This document shows positions 27,173 through 36,526 of a DNA stretch of 64,000 nucleotides, in pieces. The notes under the pieces are model-generated. The model had not been told where the DNA came from and made no database searches. It was given only the letters and a program-made list of their open reading frames with translations. The stretch spans positions 2,391,001 through 2,455,000 of the forward strand of contig NZ_CP095462.1 of assembly GCF_023022965.1 (NCBI RefSeq). Direction: 5' to 3'. The position numbers and the translations under genes are program-made. Each line of letters starts with the position of its first letter. The stretch's first letter is position 1. Origin of the DNA: Ectobacillus sp. JY-23. GTDB taxonomy: Bacteria; Bacillota; Bacilli; Bacillales; Bacillaceae_G.

Positions 27173-28348
27173 TTAATAATTTTCACCACTTAGTGTAACC
27201 GTCGTCGTTTCCTTCTTTGTACCTCGGTAAAATACCAATTTCATCTTATCATTTACTTTTTTGCCGTATAAAAGCGTTCGGAATTCGATAATATTTCGAA
27301 CTGGCTTTCCATCTATCTCTGTAATTACATCGTATTCTCGTAAGCCTGCTTGTGCTGCAGGAGAAGGACTGCGAACATCTAGTACACAAACCCCTTCTAC
27401 CACATCTCTTGGAAGCCGCAGAGTCTTTTCAAAGTAGTAGCTTGGAATTTCATTAAGTGAGCGTAATTCTACACCTAAATATGGTCTGCTTATTTTACCG
27501 TTCTTCTCAAGCTCGGCAACAATAGGAAGTGCTCTAGCAATTGGAATTGCAAGACCAATACCTTCTACTTCTTTAGCCGCAATTTTCATCGTGTTGATAC
27601 CAATCAGTTTTCCATCTATATTGACTAAAGCACCGCCGCTATTGCCAGGGTTGATGGCAGCATCCGTTTGTAATACTTCTACCTGCCAGTCGTAATGCTG
27701 ATCATTGTTTAAATCAACAGGTACAATACGTTCATTAGCGGATATAATACCTTGCGTCACAGTTCCTGAAAACTCAAGACCAAGCGGGTTCCCAATAGCA
27801 ATTACCGGCTCGCCGCGCTTTACTGTATTGCTGTCTCCAATTTCTATCACTTTCTCGGCGAACTTTTCATCAATTTGAAGAACAGCCAAGTCCATGACTT
27901 TATCTCCGCCTAGTAGCTCAGCGGGCACTTTTTTTCCGTTGCTTAAGCTGACCTCAATACGATTAGCACCCTCAATTACGTGATAATTTGTAACAATATG
28001 CGCTTTTCCGTTTCCTTTTTTATAAATAACACCTGATCCTGTGCCTGCTTCTGCATCAGATTCAGAAAAGCTGTCTTGTTGAATATTAATAACGCCTACT
28101 ACTGCATCAGATGCTTTATCAACAGCACTTACAAAGTCAAAACGAACATCACTTGCAGATTCGTCTTTTGCCTGTGCCACGTAATGCCGCGTTTGCCTTG
28201 CTTCTGCGTCACCCTCTTGAATAAGACCAAACTTATGAAACGTTGGTATCGCAAAAGCAAATAAAGTAGCGCCTACCAATGCTCCTGCGACACCGGAGAA
28301 AATAATTTTTTTATGTCCATCCTTATCATTTCTACGATTAAAATCCAT
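27173..28348 (-). CDS. htrA: HtrA/DegP-type membrane serine protease
   Basis: Envelope quality-control protease. A single membrane helix (about residues 16-36) is followed by a trypsin-like domain with the catalytic triad His (IVTNYHVIEGA), Asp (VMDLAVLQI) and Ser (INPGNSGGALV). One PDZ domain (about 290-385) is at the C-terminus. The length of 391 aa fits B. subtilis HtrC (YyxA). It follows the wal operon with a 58-nt gap, as in other bacilli. RBS AGGTGA. Confidence 0.93.
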   Translation of the reverse strand: MDFNRRNDKDGHKKIIFSGVAGALVGATLFAFAIPTFHKFGLIQEGDAEARQTRHYVAQAKDESASDVRFDFVSAVDKASDAVVGVINIQQDSFSESDAEAGTGSGVIYKKGNGKAHIVTNYHVIEGANRIEVSLSNGKKVPAELLGGDKVMDLAVLQIDEKFAEKVIEIGDSNTVKRGEPVIAIGNPLGLEFSGTVTQGIISANERIVPVDLNNDQHYDWQVEVLQTDAAINPGNSGGALVNIDGKLIGINTMKIAAKEVEGIGLAIPIARALPIVAELEKNGKISRPYLGVELRSLNEIPSYYFEKTLRLPRDVVEGVCVLDVRSPSPAAQAGLREYDVITEIDGKPVRNIIEFRTLLYGKKVNDKMKLVFYRGTKKETTTVTLSGENY

Positions 28349-28406
28349 TACGATATCACCTATCCTTTTGGCAAACCTTTTTTATAGTGTTTGCCAAAAG
28401 AGCTAA

Positions 28407-29201
28407 TTATACGTATTGAATTTTTGTGGCTTCTTTTGGGTCTGTATCATGCACAAATAAAGAGCGTCCTACATCGATCCCTTTACTTTGTAGTACCTGA
28501 GACACAGACATGTTTGCCAGCTCTTTCATATTGTTATCTAAGCTTAAATGCGCCAAATAAATATGCTTTGTTTGATCCGTAATTACATCGTACATGGCCA
28601 AAGCAGCATCTTCATTGGATACATGGCCAACATCACTTAAAATTCTTCTTTTAACGCTCCATGGATAGCGACCCATTCGCAGCATTTCTACATCATGGTT
28701 ACTTTCAAAAATGAACACATCAGAGCCTTTAATAACACCCTTCATCCTGTCGCTCACATATCCTGTATCTGTAATGATAGTGAGCTTTTTATTATCATGA
28801 TGAAAAACATAAAACATAGGCTCCGCAGCATCGTGAGATACGCCAAAGGATTCTACATCAATATCACCAAATGTTTTTATGGTACCTGTTGGAAAGATAA
28901 ACTTTTGTTCGGTTGGAATGTTTCCAATTAAGTGTTCCATAGCGCGCCACGTTTTTTCATTCGCATATATCGGGAGCTTATATTTTCTAGCAAGTACCCC
29001 AAGTCCTTTTACATGGTCACTATGCTCATGGGTTACTAGAATACCTGATAAGTCGGCTATATTTGCATCTACCTGCTGAAAAAGGGCTTCTGCATTCTTT
29101 CCGCTTAGTCCCGCATCGACAAGCAGTTTTTGATTTTCCGTTCCTACATATAACATATTGCCTGTACTTCCACTGGCAAGTACACTGAAATGTAAACTCA
29201 T
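28407..29201 (-). CDS. walJ: WalJ/YycJ metallo-beta-lactamase-fold nuclease
   Basis: A 264-aa MBL-fold protein, last gene of the wal operon. The zinc-ligand motif is [11 protein letters not shown] near residue 58, with FGVSHDA and ITDTGY later. YycJ homologues are 5' exonuclease-like and linked to coordination of replication, repair and wall metabolism. The start overlaps the walI stop by 4 nt, indicating coupling. Confidence 0.92.
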   Translation of the reverse strand: MSLHFSVLASGSTGNMLYVGTENQKLLVDAGLSGKNAEALFQQVDANIADLSGILVTHEHSDHVKGLGVLARKYKLPIYANEKTWRAMEHLIGNIPTEQKFIFPTGTIKTFGDIDVESFGVSHDAAEPMFYVFHHDNKKLTIITDTGYVSDRMKGVIKGSDVFIFESNHDVEMLRMGRYPWSVKRRILSDVGHVSNEDAALAMYDVITDQTKHIYLAHLSLDNNMKELANMSVSQVLQSKGIDVGRSLFVHDTDPKEATKIQYV

Positions 29202-30010
29202 TCTTCTTCACTCCATTGTTTATTATCCTTGCCAATGTTAAAAATTTGTCCTTCTCTCGCATTTACAAAAAAATCATCTTTTCCATTAATCATAAAGTGC
29301 CAAGTAGGCGCAATGACCTGCGCACCTGAAGAAGGTGTAACAATTGTATAATATCCAATCTCTACTTTCGTTACACGGCTTCCTGGTTTAAGTTCATTTT
29401 TAGAGTGAAGAGCCTCTAGCGCCTTCACAGATGTAATAATTTCTTGATCTTTTTTACTTCCTACCATTTCTGAAATATTAGTAAGCATTGTTTGCGTATA
29501 AGAAGTAATTTCATCTTTCTCGTTATAGTCTAATACAACCATCGCATCGTTGTTATATAAGATGTTTTGATTTTTATATTGCTGAAAGAAATAAACCTTG
29601 CGCTCTTTTTCTTCCGCTTTCCAATACTTATATCTTGTTCCCTCTAATACATATGTGCGTAGAAACTCCTCAAAAAAATACCCCTTATCATTTTTAGGGA
29701 TAGGAAGTGGTTCTTTTAACTTGCTTACAATCATATTTTCGCTTTCTAAAATTGCGTATTGATTCTTTAAAGAGCGTATTTCTTCATCTTTAAAAACCTT
29801 ACGTCTACCTGTTATATAAGCTGCTTTGGTAGGTTCTTTTGGAAGTTCAACATACGTGATATTATCTTCCTCAAGTCGCTCTTCAAGTGTGGTAACTGCA
29901 ATTTGTTCTAACTGATTGTTATTTCGGTTTTCAAAAATTTGATAAACAAGGAAAAGATCTAAGATTAAAAAGGTAATAATAAAAATATTTTTTATTTTAA
30001 TCCAATCCAA
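29198..30010 (-). CDS. walI: WalI/YycI, regulator of WalK
   Basis: A 270-aa bitopic membrane protein with one N-terminal helix (about 7-24) and a large extracellular domain. With YycH it forms a membrane complex that modulates the WalK kinase. The start is TTG at 30010, 8 nt after GGAGG; no ATG is well placed. It overlaps walH by 14 nt and walJ by 4 nt. Confidence 0.9.
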   Translation of the reverse strand: MDWIKIKNIFIITFLILDLFLVYQIFENRNNNQLEQIAVTTLEERLEEDNITYVELPKEPTKAAYITGRRKVFKDEEIRSLKNQYAILESENMIVSKLKEPLPIPKNDKGYFFEEFLRTYVLEGTRYKYWKAEEKERKVYFFQQYKNQNILYNNDAMVVLDYNEKDEITSYTQTMLTNISEMVGSKKDQEIITSVKALEALHSKNELKPGSRVTKVEIGYYTIVTPSSGAQVIAPTWHFMINGKDDFFVNAREGQIFNIGKDNKQWSEEE

Positions 30011-31349
30011 TCAGATCTCCTCCTTCTACCCCAGAAAATCGTTTGTAATATATACCTGTTTTCGGTGATTTATAAGCTATTACCCATATCGGCTCTAATT
30101 TGATGACGTTGACCGTTCCTCCGCCTCTTCCTGATTGCGGAATAATTTCATATCCTATATAAATGCTTCGCAATTCTTTTGCATTGTGACTTGTCGCATT
30201 TGTTAGCTGTGCAATAATAGCACGTCCTGAAGGTAGCATTACGTCTTCTTCTTCACCTTTTAAATTTAGCTGCAGAAGAGGTCTTTCATATTTACTTAAT
30301 TCCTCTGTTCCCCAGGATTGTTTTAATGCAGCGATTCCGCTTCTTGTAAAAACAGGATAGCTATTATCCACATATAATCGAAAAGAAGTTTGTCCTCTCT
30401 TAGCATTCACATCATACAGCCGATACGTATCTGTCCAACCACCGTGACTATTGATAAAATCAATGCTTTTTTGGACTAGGGCGCTACTGCTTACATATCC
30501 ATTTCCTGCAACAGCAGAGTTTTCATAAGAAATCATACGCTTGTCTTTTTTTACCTGCAAAAGTCTTGTTCCATCAGTATAGCTCTCTTCTGTTTTTGTT
30601 TCCTCTTCCTTTACATACCGTGGATCTGTGAACAAAGCATTTTTTAGCATATCCCGGGACATTTCGCTAGCAATGTAAGGGATGCTCGGCATTTTTTGTT
30701 CTGTTTCAGGCAAAAAGATTGCGCGCTGGTCACTAACACGATACATAAAATACTTCTGTGCGGCCTTCTCCACAAATTGATTTTGAATCATCTCTAACTG
30801 CTGTACTGCGTAACCTGTCATGGTCATTTCATATACCTTTTGATAATCATAGGAGATGAAATAAACCTTCAGTTCTTCTTCCTGTTTATCAGGAGGTAGG
30901 TGGATGACGATACGATCAAAGCTGTAAGAGTTTAATCCCTTATGTTTAATGGAAAATATATTTCGCATAGTTGTAAAAGTGATATCTGTATTAAAAACCA
31001 ACTCTGTTTTAAATTCTCCATGAACAAAAGATAAAAATTCCTCCCTAGGAATTTTATTGGAGATATCTCTGAAGTTATCAAATTCACCCTCTTCCAATGC
31101 ATGATACATGGCTGCTATATCGGAGCCTTTCATGCTAACAATATGATCATTCTCACGATGTACCAGCATTTGTGTGGGAAAGATGAAATCAGCTACCTTT
31201 TTTTGTTGTATTTCAGTATCTTCCTGCACATATTTTTGTTTTGAAGTTGAGTCAGATGCTGGCTGCCATGTCCATAGGCTATAGGATAGAAAAAGACTGA
31301 TTGCCACAAGGTTTATTAATAAAATGGTTTTAAAGTTTTCAATATTCAT
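29997..31349 (-). CDS. walH: WalH/YycH, regulator of WalK
   Basis: A 450-aa protein with one N-terminal membrane helix (about 8-25) and an extracellular multi-domain part; it partners YycI to control WalK. The open frame begins at a TTG, but the ATG at 31349 overlaps the walK stop (ATGA) and is preferred. A CCCGGG-centred Noc-site-like sequence lies at 30648-30661. Confidence 0.9.
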   Translation of the reverse strand: MNIENFKTILLINLVAISLFLSYSLWTWQPASDSTSKQKYVQEDTEIQQKKVADFIFPTQMLVHRENDHIVSMKGSDIAAMYHALEEGEFDNFRDISNKIPREEFLSFVHGEFKTELVFNTDITFTTMRNIFSIKHKGLNSYSFDRIVIHLPPDKQEEELKVYFISYDYQKVYEMTMTGYAVQQLEMIQNQFVEKAAQKYFMYRVSDQRAIFLPETEQKMPSIPYIASEMSRDMLKNALFTDPRYVKEEETKTEESYTDGTRLLQVKKDKRMISYENSAVAGNGYVSSSALVQKSIDFINSHGGWTDTYRLYDVNAKRGQTSFRLYVDNSYPVFTRSGIAALKQSWGTEELSKYERPLLQLNLKGEEEDVMLPSGRAIIAQLTNATSHNAKELRSIYIGYEIIPQSGRGGGTVNVIKLEPIWVIAYKSPKTGIYYKRFSGVEGGDLIGLD

Positions 31350-33175
31350 TCCCAATCATCCTCTTGCTCTTTTCCAAGCGGCAGGGTGAAGTAAATAGTT
31401 GTTCCTTTTCCTTCTTCACTTTTTGCCCAAATATCTCCTCCGTGCGCCTTAATCATCTCTTTAGCAATGGCAAGTCCTAGCCCTGTACCACCCATGCGAC
31501 GCGATCTCGCTTTTTCAACACGATAGAAGCGGTCAAATATCTTATCTACGTTTTCCTTCGGTATGCCCATACCTTGATCGCTGATACTAATTTCAAGCAT
31601 ATCCGCTCGCTCACGTAAACGATACGTAATGGTACCACCTTCTGGCGAGTACTTTAAAGCATTAGAAATAATATTATATAAAACTTGTGTAATCTTATCT
31701 TCGTCTATCTCCATGAAGCGACTCTTTTTAGAGTAAGCACGCTTAAAGGATACATTTTGCTCTTTAGACATTTCAAAGCGGTCAATAATGTTACTAAAGA
31801 ATTCGGTAAACTCTACCCAATCCTTCATTAATTGATACTCTGTACTATCCATTTTAGACAGTTGAAGCAAATCATTTACAAGACGTATCATACGTTCTGT
31901 TTCATCTTGCGCTACAGACAAGAAGTTAGGTGCAATGTTTGGATCCTGCCAAGCGCCATCACTCAAAGCCTCTAAGTAGCTTCGCATCGTAGTAAGCGGC
32001 GTACGTAGCTCATGTGAAACATTTGCTACAAACTCACGTCTTTCTCTATCGATTTTCTCTTGTTCAGTTACATCATATAAAACGGCAATAAGACCATTAA
32101 CCTTACCAGTATCCTTTTGAATAACAGAAAAACTCGCTCGTAAAATATAAGGCTCATCACGTGTACTAAAATCCAAAAGAACTGAATCCGGCTCTTGAAA
32201 TAGTTGATCTAATGTATATTCTTCTTCAATGCCTAGCATCTCAAGGATTTGTTGATCCAAAGCTGTTTCACGTGAAACATTCAGCATCTTTTCTGCAGGA
32301 TCATTTAATAAAATAATTCTTCCTTTTCGATCTGTGGCAATTACACCATCTGTCATGTGAGATAAGACAGATGTGAGTTTGCGTCTTTCACTCTCTGTTG
32401 AAGCCCTTGCTTGTAGCAACTTTTTTGATAAATTGTTAAACGCTAACGCAAGCTGTCCAATTTCGTCGTAACCGTATACCTTTACTTTACGAGAGTAATT
32501 TCCTTTAGCCATCTCCATTGCTTGTCTACGCATATCAGATATCGGACGGGTAATTGTTTGTGCAAGTAATATCCCCAGACCAGCAGTAACAATCAATGCG
32601 ATGACAGTTCCTGTAGCAAAAATCTGATTGATTTCTTTCATTTGCCCGTATACATCTTCCATTGAAGCTGTAATGTAAATAACACCTTTCGTCTTTTCCT
32701 CTACAATAAGTGGTACCACATTTACTTGTACACGTTCACCCTCAGCATTTTGCTCCATTTTAGGTTCAGGTGCATTTCCTGAGACAAGAGCCTGCTTTAC
32801 TCGTAAATCATTTGTTTTACGCCCGATAGCGGCCTCATTAGAAGAGTTGGATGTTGCCAGCACTCGACTATTTTCATCAATAAATTGAACTTCCTGTACA
32901 TCATCATTCGGACCTGATATAAAGCTCTTTAAAAGCTTTTGCGTTGCTACACCAATCGGGTCATCCTTTTCTCGTTCCTTAGAAAATTCCCCGCGCAAAT
33001 TATACGCAAGTAAATCTGTTCGTTTGGTTAATGATGTTTGAAAGTTATCAAGAAGTCTTTTCTCGAGTTCGCCTACAAAATATATGCCAATGATTTGCAT
33101 GGCCAATAAAATCAAGAGCATATAAATAAGGACGAACTTGAGATGTATAGATTGAAAAAAACCAACTTTTTTCAT
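31346..33175 (-). CDS. walK: Sensor histidine kinase WalK (YycG)
   Basis: Essential kinase that monitors cell-wall metabolism. Order: membrane helix (about 11-30), extracellular PAS-like domain, second helix (about 183-203), HAMP (about 205-257), cytoplasmic PAS (about 263-365), HisKA with the phospho-acceptor His in VANVSHELRTPL, and a HATPase domain with NALKYS, DQGMGIP and GGTGLGLAI. The length of 609 aa is typical. It starts 3 nt after walR. The coding sequence also contains a perfect parS site at 32264-32279. Confidence 0.96.
   Translation of the reverse strand: MKKVGFFQSIHLKFVLIYMLLILLAMQIIGIYFVGELEKRLLDNFQTSLTKRTDLLAYNLRGEFSKEREKDDPIGVATQKLLKSFISGPNDDVQEVQFIDENSRVLATSNSSNEAAIGRKTNDLRVKQALVSGNAPEPKMEQNAEGERVQVNVVPLIVEEKTKGVIYITASMEDVYGQMKEINQIFATGTVIALIVTAGLGILLAQTITRPISDMRRQAMEMAKGNYSRKVKVYGYDEIGQLALAFNNLSKKLLQARASTESERRKLTSVLSHMTDGVIATDRKGRIILLNDPAEKMLNVSRETALDQQILEMLGIEEEYTLDQLFQEPDSVLLDFSTRDEPYILRASFSVIQKDTGKVNGLIAVLYDVTEQEKIDRERREFVANVSHELRTPLTTMRSYLEALSDGAWQDPNIAPNFLSVAQDETERMIRLVNDLLQLSKMDSTEYQLMKDWVEFTEFFSNIIDRFEMSKEQNVSFKRAYSKKSRFMEIDEDKITQVLYNIISNALKYSPEGGTITYRLRERADMLEISISDQGMGIPKENVDKIFDRFYRVEKARSRRMGGTGLGLAIAKEMIKAHGGDIWAKSEEGKGTTIYFTLPLGKEQEDDWE
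32264..32279. promoter_or_regulatory. Perfect parS site inside walK
   Basis: TGTTTCACGTGAAACA is the fully palindromic 16-bp parS consensus recognised by ParB/Spo0J. It lies in the coding sequence of walK, about 24 kb left of dnaA. Confidence 0.92.
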
Positions 33176-33178
33176 CTA

Positions 33179-33886
33179 TTATTCCTGCTCTGGATCACGA
33201 AGATAATATCCTACACCTCTTCGTGTCACAATGAGTGTGGGATGACTTGGATTATCTTCAATTTTCTCACGTAAGCGGCGTACTGTAACATCTACTGTAC
33301 GAACATCTCCGAAATAGTCGTAGCCCCACACTGTTTGTAGTAAGTGCTCACGAGTCATAACTTGTCCAAGATGCTTTGCTAGATAATGAAGCAGTTCAAA
33401 TTCACGATGTGTTAATTCAATGCTCTCTTCGCGCTTTGTAACGCTATATGCGTTTGAGTTAATTACAACCGGTCCAATTATAATTTCTGCGTTTTCTTCT
33501 TTTTCTGCGCTGCCAACCTGTTGGTGACGACGTAGGTTTGCTTTAACACGTGCTAATAATTCTCTTGTACTGAAAGGCTTTGTAACGTAATCATCCGCGC
33601 CTAACTCCAGCCCTAATACTTTATCAATTTCAGAATCCTTAGCAGTCAACATAATGATAGGCATCTCATATGTTTTTCGAATTTCACGACATACCTCTAG
33701 TCCATCTTTTCCTGGTAACATAATATCTAATAAAACCATGTCTGGCTTCTCAGCTTCCACTTTTTCAATGGCTTCTTCACCATCATGCGCCATGACAATC
33801 TCAAAGCCTTCTTTTTCAAGGTTGAACTTTAAAATGTCGGCAATTGGTTTTTCATCATCAACGACTAAAATCTTTTTTCCCATCAT
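33179..33886 (-). CDS. walR: Response regulator WalR (YycF)
   Basis: Essential OmpR-family regulator of autolysins and wall synthesis. The receiver domain has [12 protein letters not shown], the phospho-Asp in [15 protein letters not shown] and the conserved Lys in VTKPFS. The winged-helix DNA-binding domain ends [20 protein letters not shown]. Two adjacent ATGs (33886, 33883) follow AGGAGG with good spacing; the ATG at 33895 is too close to it. It is the first gene of walR-K-H-I-J. Confidence 0.96.
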   Translation of the reverse strand: MMGKKILVVDDEKPIADILKFNLEKEGFEIVMAHDGEEAIEKVEAEKPDMVLLDIMLPGKDGLEVCREIRKTYEMPIIMLTAKDSEIDKVLGLELGADDYVTKPFSTRELLARVKANLRRHQQVGSAEKEENAEIIIGPVVINSNAYSVTKREESIELTHREFELLHYLAKHLGQVMTREHLLQTVWGYDYFGDVRTVDVTVRRLREKIEDNPSHPTLIVTRRGVGYYLRDPEQE

Positions 33887-34080
33887 TTTCTTCATTCCTC
33901 CTAGAAATCATTTTTACACAAAAGCCTCTAGCAGAGGCTAGAGGCGTTCTTACTCTTATTTTAAAAGATGTGCATACATTTGTAAAACAGGAACATTGTG
34001 AACTCCTAACACTATCAGCCTTAGTGCTTAAATAAGGAGTCTTTTGTTAAATGAACCTCGTTTAATTGTCTATAAAAATA

Positions 34081-34110
34081 AAAAAGCAGAGCGGGCCCGC
34101 TCTGCTTTTT
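34081..34110 (-). terminator. Terminator of the tRNA cluster
   Basis: A perfect 15-bp palindrome (34081-34095 with 34096-34110) has a GC core and A5/T5 ends, directly after the last tRNA. It may also block read-through from the other strand. Confidence 0.88.
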
Positions 34111-34115
34111 TGAAG

Positions 34116-34188
<73 letters not shown>

Positions 34189-34227
34189 AAACTATCTATG
34201 TAAAACCGCCTATGCGGTAAAACAAAA

Positions 34228-34303
34228 TGGCGGTCCCGACGGGGATCGAACCCGCGATCTCCTGCGTGACAGGCAGGCATGTTAACCGCTACACCACGGA
34301 ACC
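34228..34303 (-). tRNA. tRNA-Asp (GTC)
   Basis: A 76-nt cloverleaf with anticodon GTC (complement of 34268-34270), acceptor arms GGTTCCG/CGGGACC, discriminator G and an encoded CCA end. Confidence 0.95.
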
Positions 34304-34314
34304 TAGTATTAAAA

Positions 34315-34386
34315 TGACCCGTACGGGATTCGAACCCGTGTTACCGCCGTGAAAGGGCGGTGTCTTAACCGCTTGACCAACGGGCC
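34315..34386 (-). tRNA. tRNA-Glu (TTC)
   Basis: A 72-nt cloverleaf with anticodon TTC (complement of 34351-34353) in loop CTTTCAC closed by CCGCC/GGCGG. Discriminator A; CCA is not encoded. Confidence 0.95.
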
Positions 34387-34393
34387 ATGCATG

Positions 34394-34466
34394 TGAGCCA
34401 TGAAGGACTCGAACCTTCGACCCTCTGATTAAAAGTCAGATGCTCTACCGACTGAGCTAATGGCTC
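34394..34466 (-). tRNA. tRNA-Lys (TTT)
   Basis: A 73-nt cloverleaf with anticodon TTT (complement of 34431-34433) in loop CTTTTAA. First gene of the cluster. A truncated second copy of its 5' part and leader lies upstream at 34592-34650. Confidence 0.95.
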
Positions 34467-34591
34467 ATGATGTGAAAAAGTATTCGTGTAACATACTTAT
34501 AACTTTAAATTGACGTCCTCATCTCAGTATGATTACGCAAGTAGCTGCTCGATGAGTACGCTGTAGCTTCGCTTCGTAGCTTACTCGAACG

Positions 34592-34650
34592 TGCTCTACC
34601 GACTGAGCTAATGGCTCATAATATAAAAAGTATTCGTGCAACACGCTTAT
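34592..34650 (-). pseudogene. Truncated tRNA-Lys copy with duplicated leader
   Basis: 34592-34617 repeats the first 25 nt of tRNA-Lys (GAGCCATTAGCTCAGTCGGT and onward) and then stops matching. The leader CACGAATACTTTTT before it (34626-34639) is also a copy of the tRNA-Lys leader. No anticodon or 3' half remains. The rest of 34467-34826 shows no gene. Confidence 0.8.
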
Positions 34651-34760
34651 TAGTATGTAAACCATTTTAGCTTGACACGAATATCTCAATGACGACAATA
34701 TTCATATTATCATAGATTCAATTCACTTTGCAATACTTTTTTTAAAAAAATCACAAACAA

Positions 34761-34785
34761 AAGAACCCACATAAAATGGGCTCTT
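34761..34785 (-). terminator. Terminator downstream of purA
   Basis: The stem 34761-34769 with 34777-34785 contains a pair that is G-U only on the minus strand (A-C on the plus strand), so it folds in the purA transcript; TTTTG follows. Confidence 0.75.
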
Positions 34786-34826
34786 CTGTTTCTTACTATA
34801 CCTTACTTTGTCAAGTATAGCAATTA

Positions 34827-36116
34827 TTACACACCATATACGTTACGAATGATGTTTGTTTGGTTACGATCTGGTCCGACAGAGAACATAGATAACGGAA
34901 TACCTGTTAACTGAGATACGCGTTCCACATAATGTCTTGCGTTTTCTGGAAGTTCGTCTAATGTTTTCACACCAGTGATATCTTCTGTCCAGCCTGGGAG
35001 CTCTTCGTAAACTGGCTCACATTGAGAAAGGATACGTAGGCTTGCAGGGAATTCTTGTAGCGTTTCTCCCTTATATTTATAAGCTACACAGATCTTTAAT
35101 GTTGGGATACCTGTCAATACATCGATAGAGTTCAACGATAAGTCAGTAAGGCCACTCACACGACGAGCATGTCTTACAACAACGCTATCAAACCAACCTA
35201 CACGGCGAGGGCGTCCTGTTGTTGTACCATATTCGCGACCCACTTCACGAATTTGATGACCAATTTCATCAAATAATTCCGTAGGGAAAGGTCCGTCTCC
35301 TACACGACTTGTATATGCCTTACATACACCAACCACGCGATTAATTTTAGAAGGTCCTACACCCGAACCAATTGTTACACCGCCTGCAATTGGATTAGAG
35401 GATGTTACAAACGGATACGTTCCTTGATCAATATCTAGCATTACACCTTGCGCACCTTCAAATAATACACGACGACCTTCATCAAGTGCATCATTTAATA
35501 CGACAGAAGTATCGCATACATATTGTTTAATTTGTTGTCCGTACTCATAATACTCTTCAAAAATATCTTCCATACGGAAGCCTTCTGCATCGTACATTTT
35601 TTCAAACAAACGATTCTTCTCTGCTAAGTTGCGCTCTAGCTTCTCTTGGAATTCTTCTTTTTCTAGCAAATCTGCAATACGGATACCAATACGTGCAGCT
35701 TTATCCATATAGGCAGGTCCAATTCCTTTTTTTGTTGTGCCAATTTTGTTTGCGCCTTTACGTTCTTCCTCAAGTTCATCCTGTTTCAGATGATATGGTA
35801 AAATGACATGAGCACGATTACTGATTCGCAAATTTTCCGTACTAACACCGCGTTCATGTAAGTATGCAAGCTCTTCTACCAAAGCCTTCGGATCAACAAC
35901 CATTCCGTTACCGATTACACAGATTTTTTCTTTGAAAAAGATTCCGGATGGAATTAAATGAAGTTTATAACGTGTATCATTAAAAACAATCGTATGTCCT
36001 GCATTATTTCCGCCTTGATAGCGTGCTACTACTTCTGCATGCTGAGAAAGAAAATCTGTAATCTTTCCTTTTCCTTCATCGCCCCATTGCGTTCCTACAA
36101 CTACTACTGAAGACAT
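34827..36116 (-). CDS. purA: Adenylosuccinate synthetase
   Basis: Converts IMP and aspartate to adenylosuccinate using GTP, the first committed step to AMP. The P-loop-like [17 protein letters not shown] is at the N-terminus, GNNAGHT near residue 38, and [14 protein letters not shown] near residue 300. The length of 429 aa is normal. AGGTGC precedes the ATG. A SigA-type promoter and inverted PurBox-like motifs lie upstream, indicating PurR control. Confidence 0.97.
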   Translation of the reverse strand: MSSVVVVGTQWGDEGKGKITDFLSQHAEVVARYQGGNNAGHTIVFNDTRYKLHLIPSGIFFKEKICVIGNGMVVDPKALVEELAYLHERGVSTENLRISNRAHVILPYHLKQDELEEERKGANKIGTTKKGIGPAYMDKAARIGIRIADLLEKEEFQEKLERNLAEKNRLFEKMYDAEGFRMEDIFEEYYEYGQQIKQYVCDTSVVLNDALDEGRRVLFEGAQGVMLDIDQGTYPFVTSSNPIAGGVTIGSGVGPSKINRVVGVCKAYTSRVGDGPFPTELFDEIGHQIREVGREYGTTTGRPRRVGWFDSVVVRHARRVSGLTDLSLNSIDVLTGIPTLKICVAYKYKGETLQEFPASLRILSQCEPVYEELPGWTEDITGVKTLDELPENARHYVERVSQLTGIPLSMFSVGPDRNQTNIIRNVYGV

Positions 36117-36162
36117 TCAAAGCACCTCCAAATATTTCAAACGATCTCATCAAACACTTACC

Positions 36163-36237
36163 ATTTTACCAAACTGAACAAAGATGTCAATAAAAATACG
36201 AACATTTTATTTATATTAACCTTTTTTGTTCGTTCAT
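36163..36237 (-). promoter_or_regulatory. purA promoter with paired PurBox-like operators
   Basis: On the minus strand TTGACA (36185-36190) and TAAAAT (36163-36168) are spaced 16 nt. Just upstream of the -35, two CGAAC cores face each other: 36199-36203 on the plus strand (AAATACGAACATT) and 36228-36232 on the minus strand. The roughly 17-nt gap between 13-nt boxes fits the paired arrangement bound by PurR. Confidence 0.6.
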
Positions 36238-36247
36238 TTTATAATTG

Positions 36248-36435
36248 TAGGCTCTGTTAAAGTTCATTGTTGATTTCCGTTACGGGGGTTCGCTTTCCGT
36301 GGGCGGTCAGTGAGTCTCCTCAGCGCTATGCGCCTGCGTGGTCTCCCTTTAACTGGCTTTTCCCACAAGGAGTCTTCACCCCTTCACTCCCATCAACAAG
36401 TGCAAATGATCAACATTAGGCTTTAACACAACCTA
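36248..36435. repeat. MITE-like dispersed repeat, copy 1
   Basis: A 188-bp non-coding GC-richer block with imperfect terminal inverted repeats: TAGGCTCTGTTAAAG at the left and CTTTAACACAACCTA at the right (13 of 15 complementary). It shares several internal segments with the repeat at 44105, for example GGGGTTCGCTTT and GCTTTTCCCACA. It lies between purA and dnaC. Confidence 0.75.
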
Positions 36436-36483
36436 ATTTAAAAAAATCAAAGCTTTATATAAATTTTCTATATGCAAAAAAAA

Positions 36484-36509
36484 AACACATCCTTATCATG
36501 TGATGTGTT
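36484..36509 (-). terminator. Terminator downstream of dnaC
   Basis: The AACACATC / GATGTGTT stem is followed on the minus strand by a T9 run, 18 nt after the helicase stop. Confidence 0.85.
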
Positions 36510-36526
36510 GTCATTTTTATGCCTGC

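Noticed and set aside
31995..32010. parS-like CATGTGAAACA in walK
   Set aside because: Only about 12 of 16 positions match and the left arm is missing; it is also part of the codons around the phosphorylated His box.
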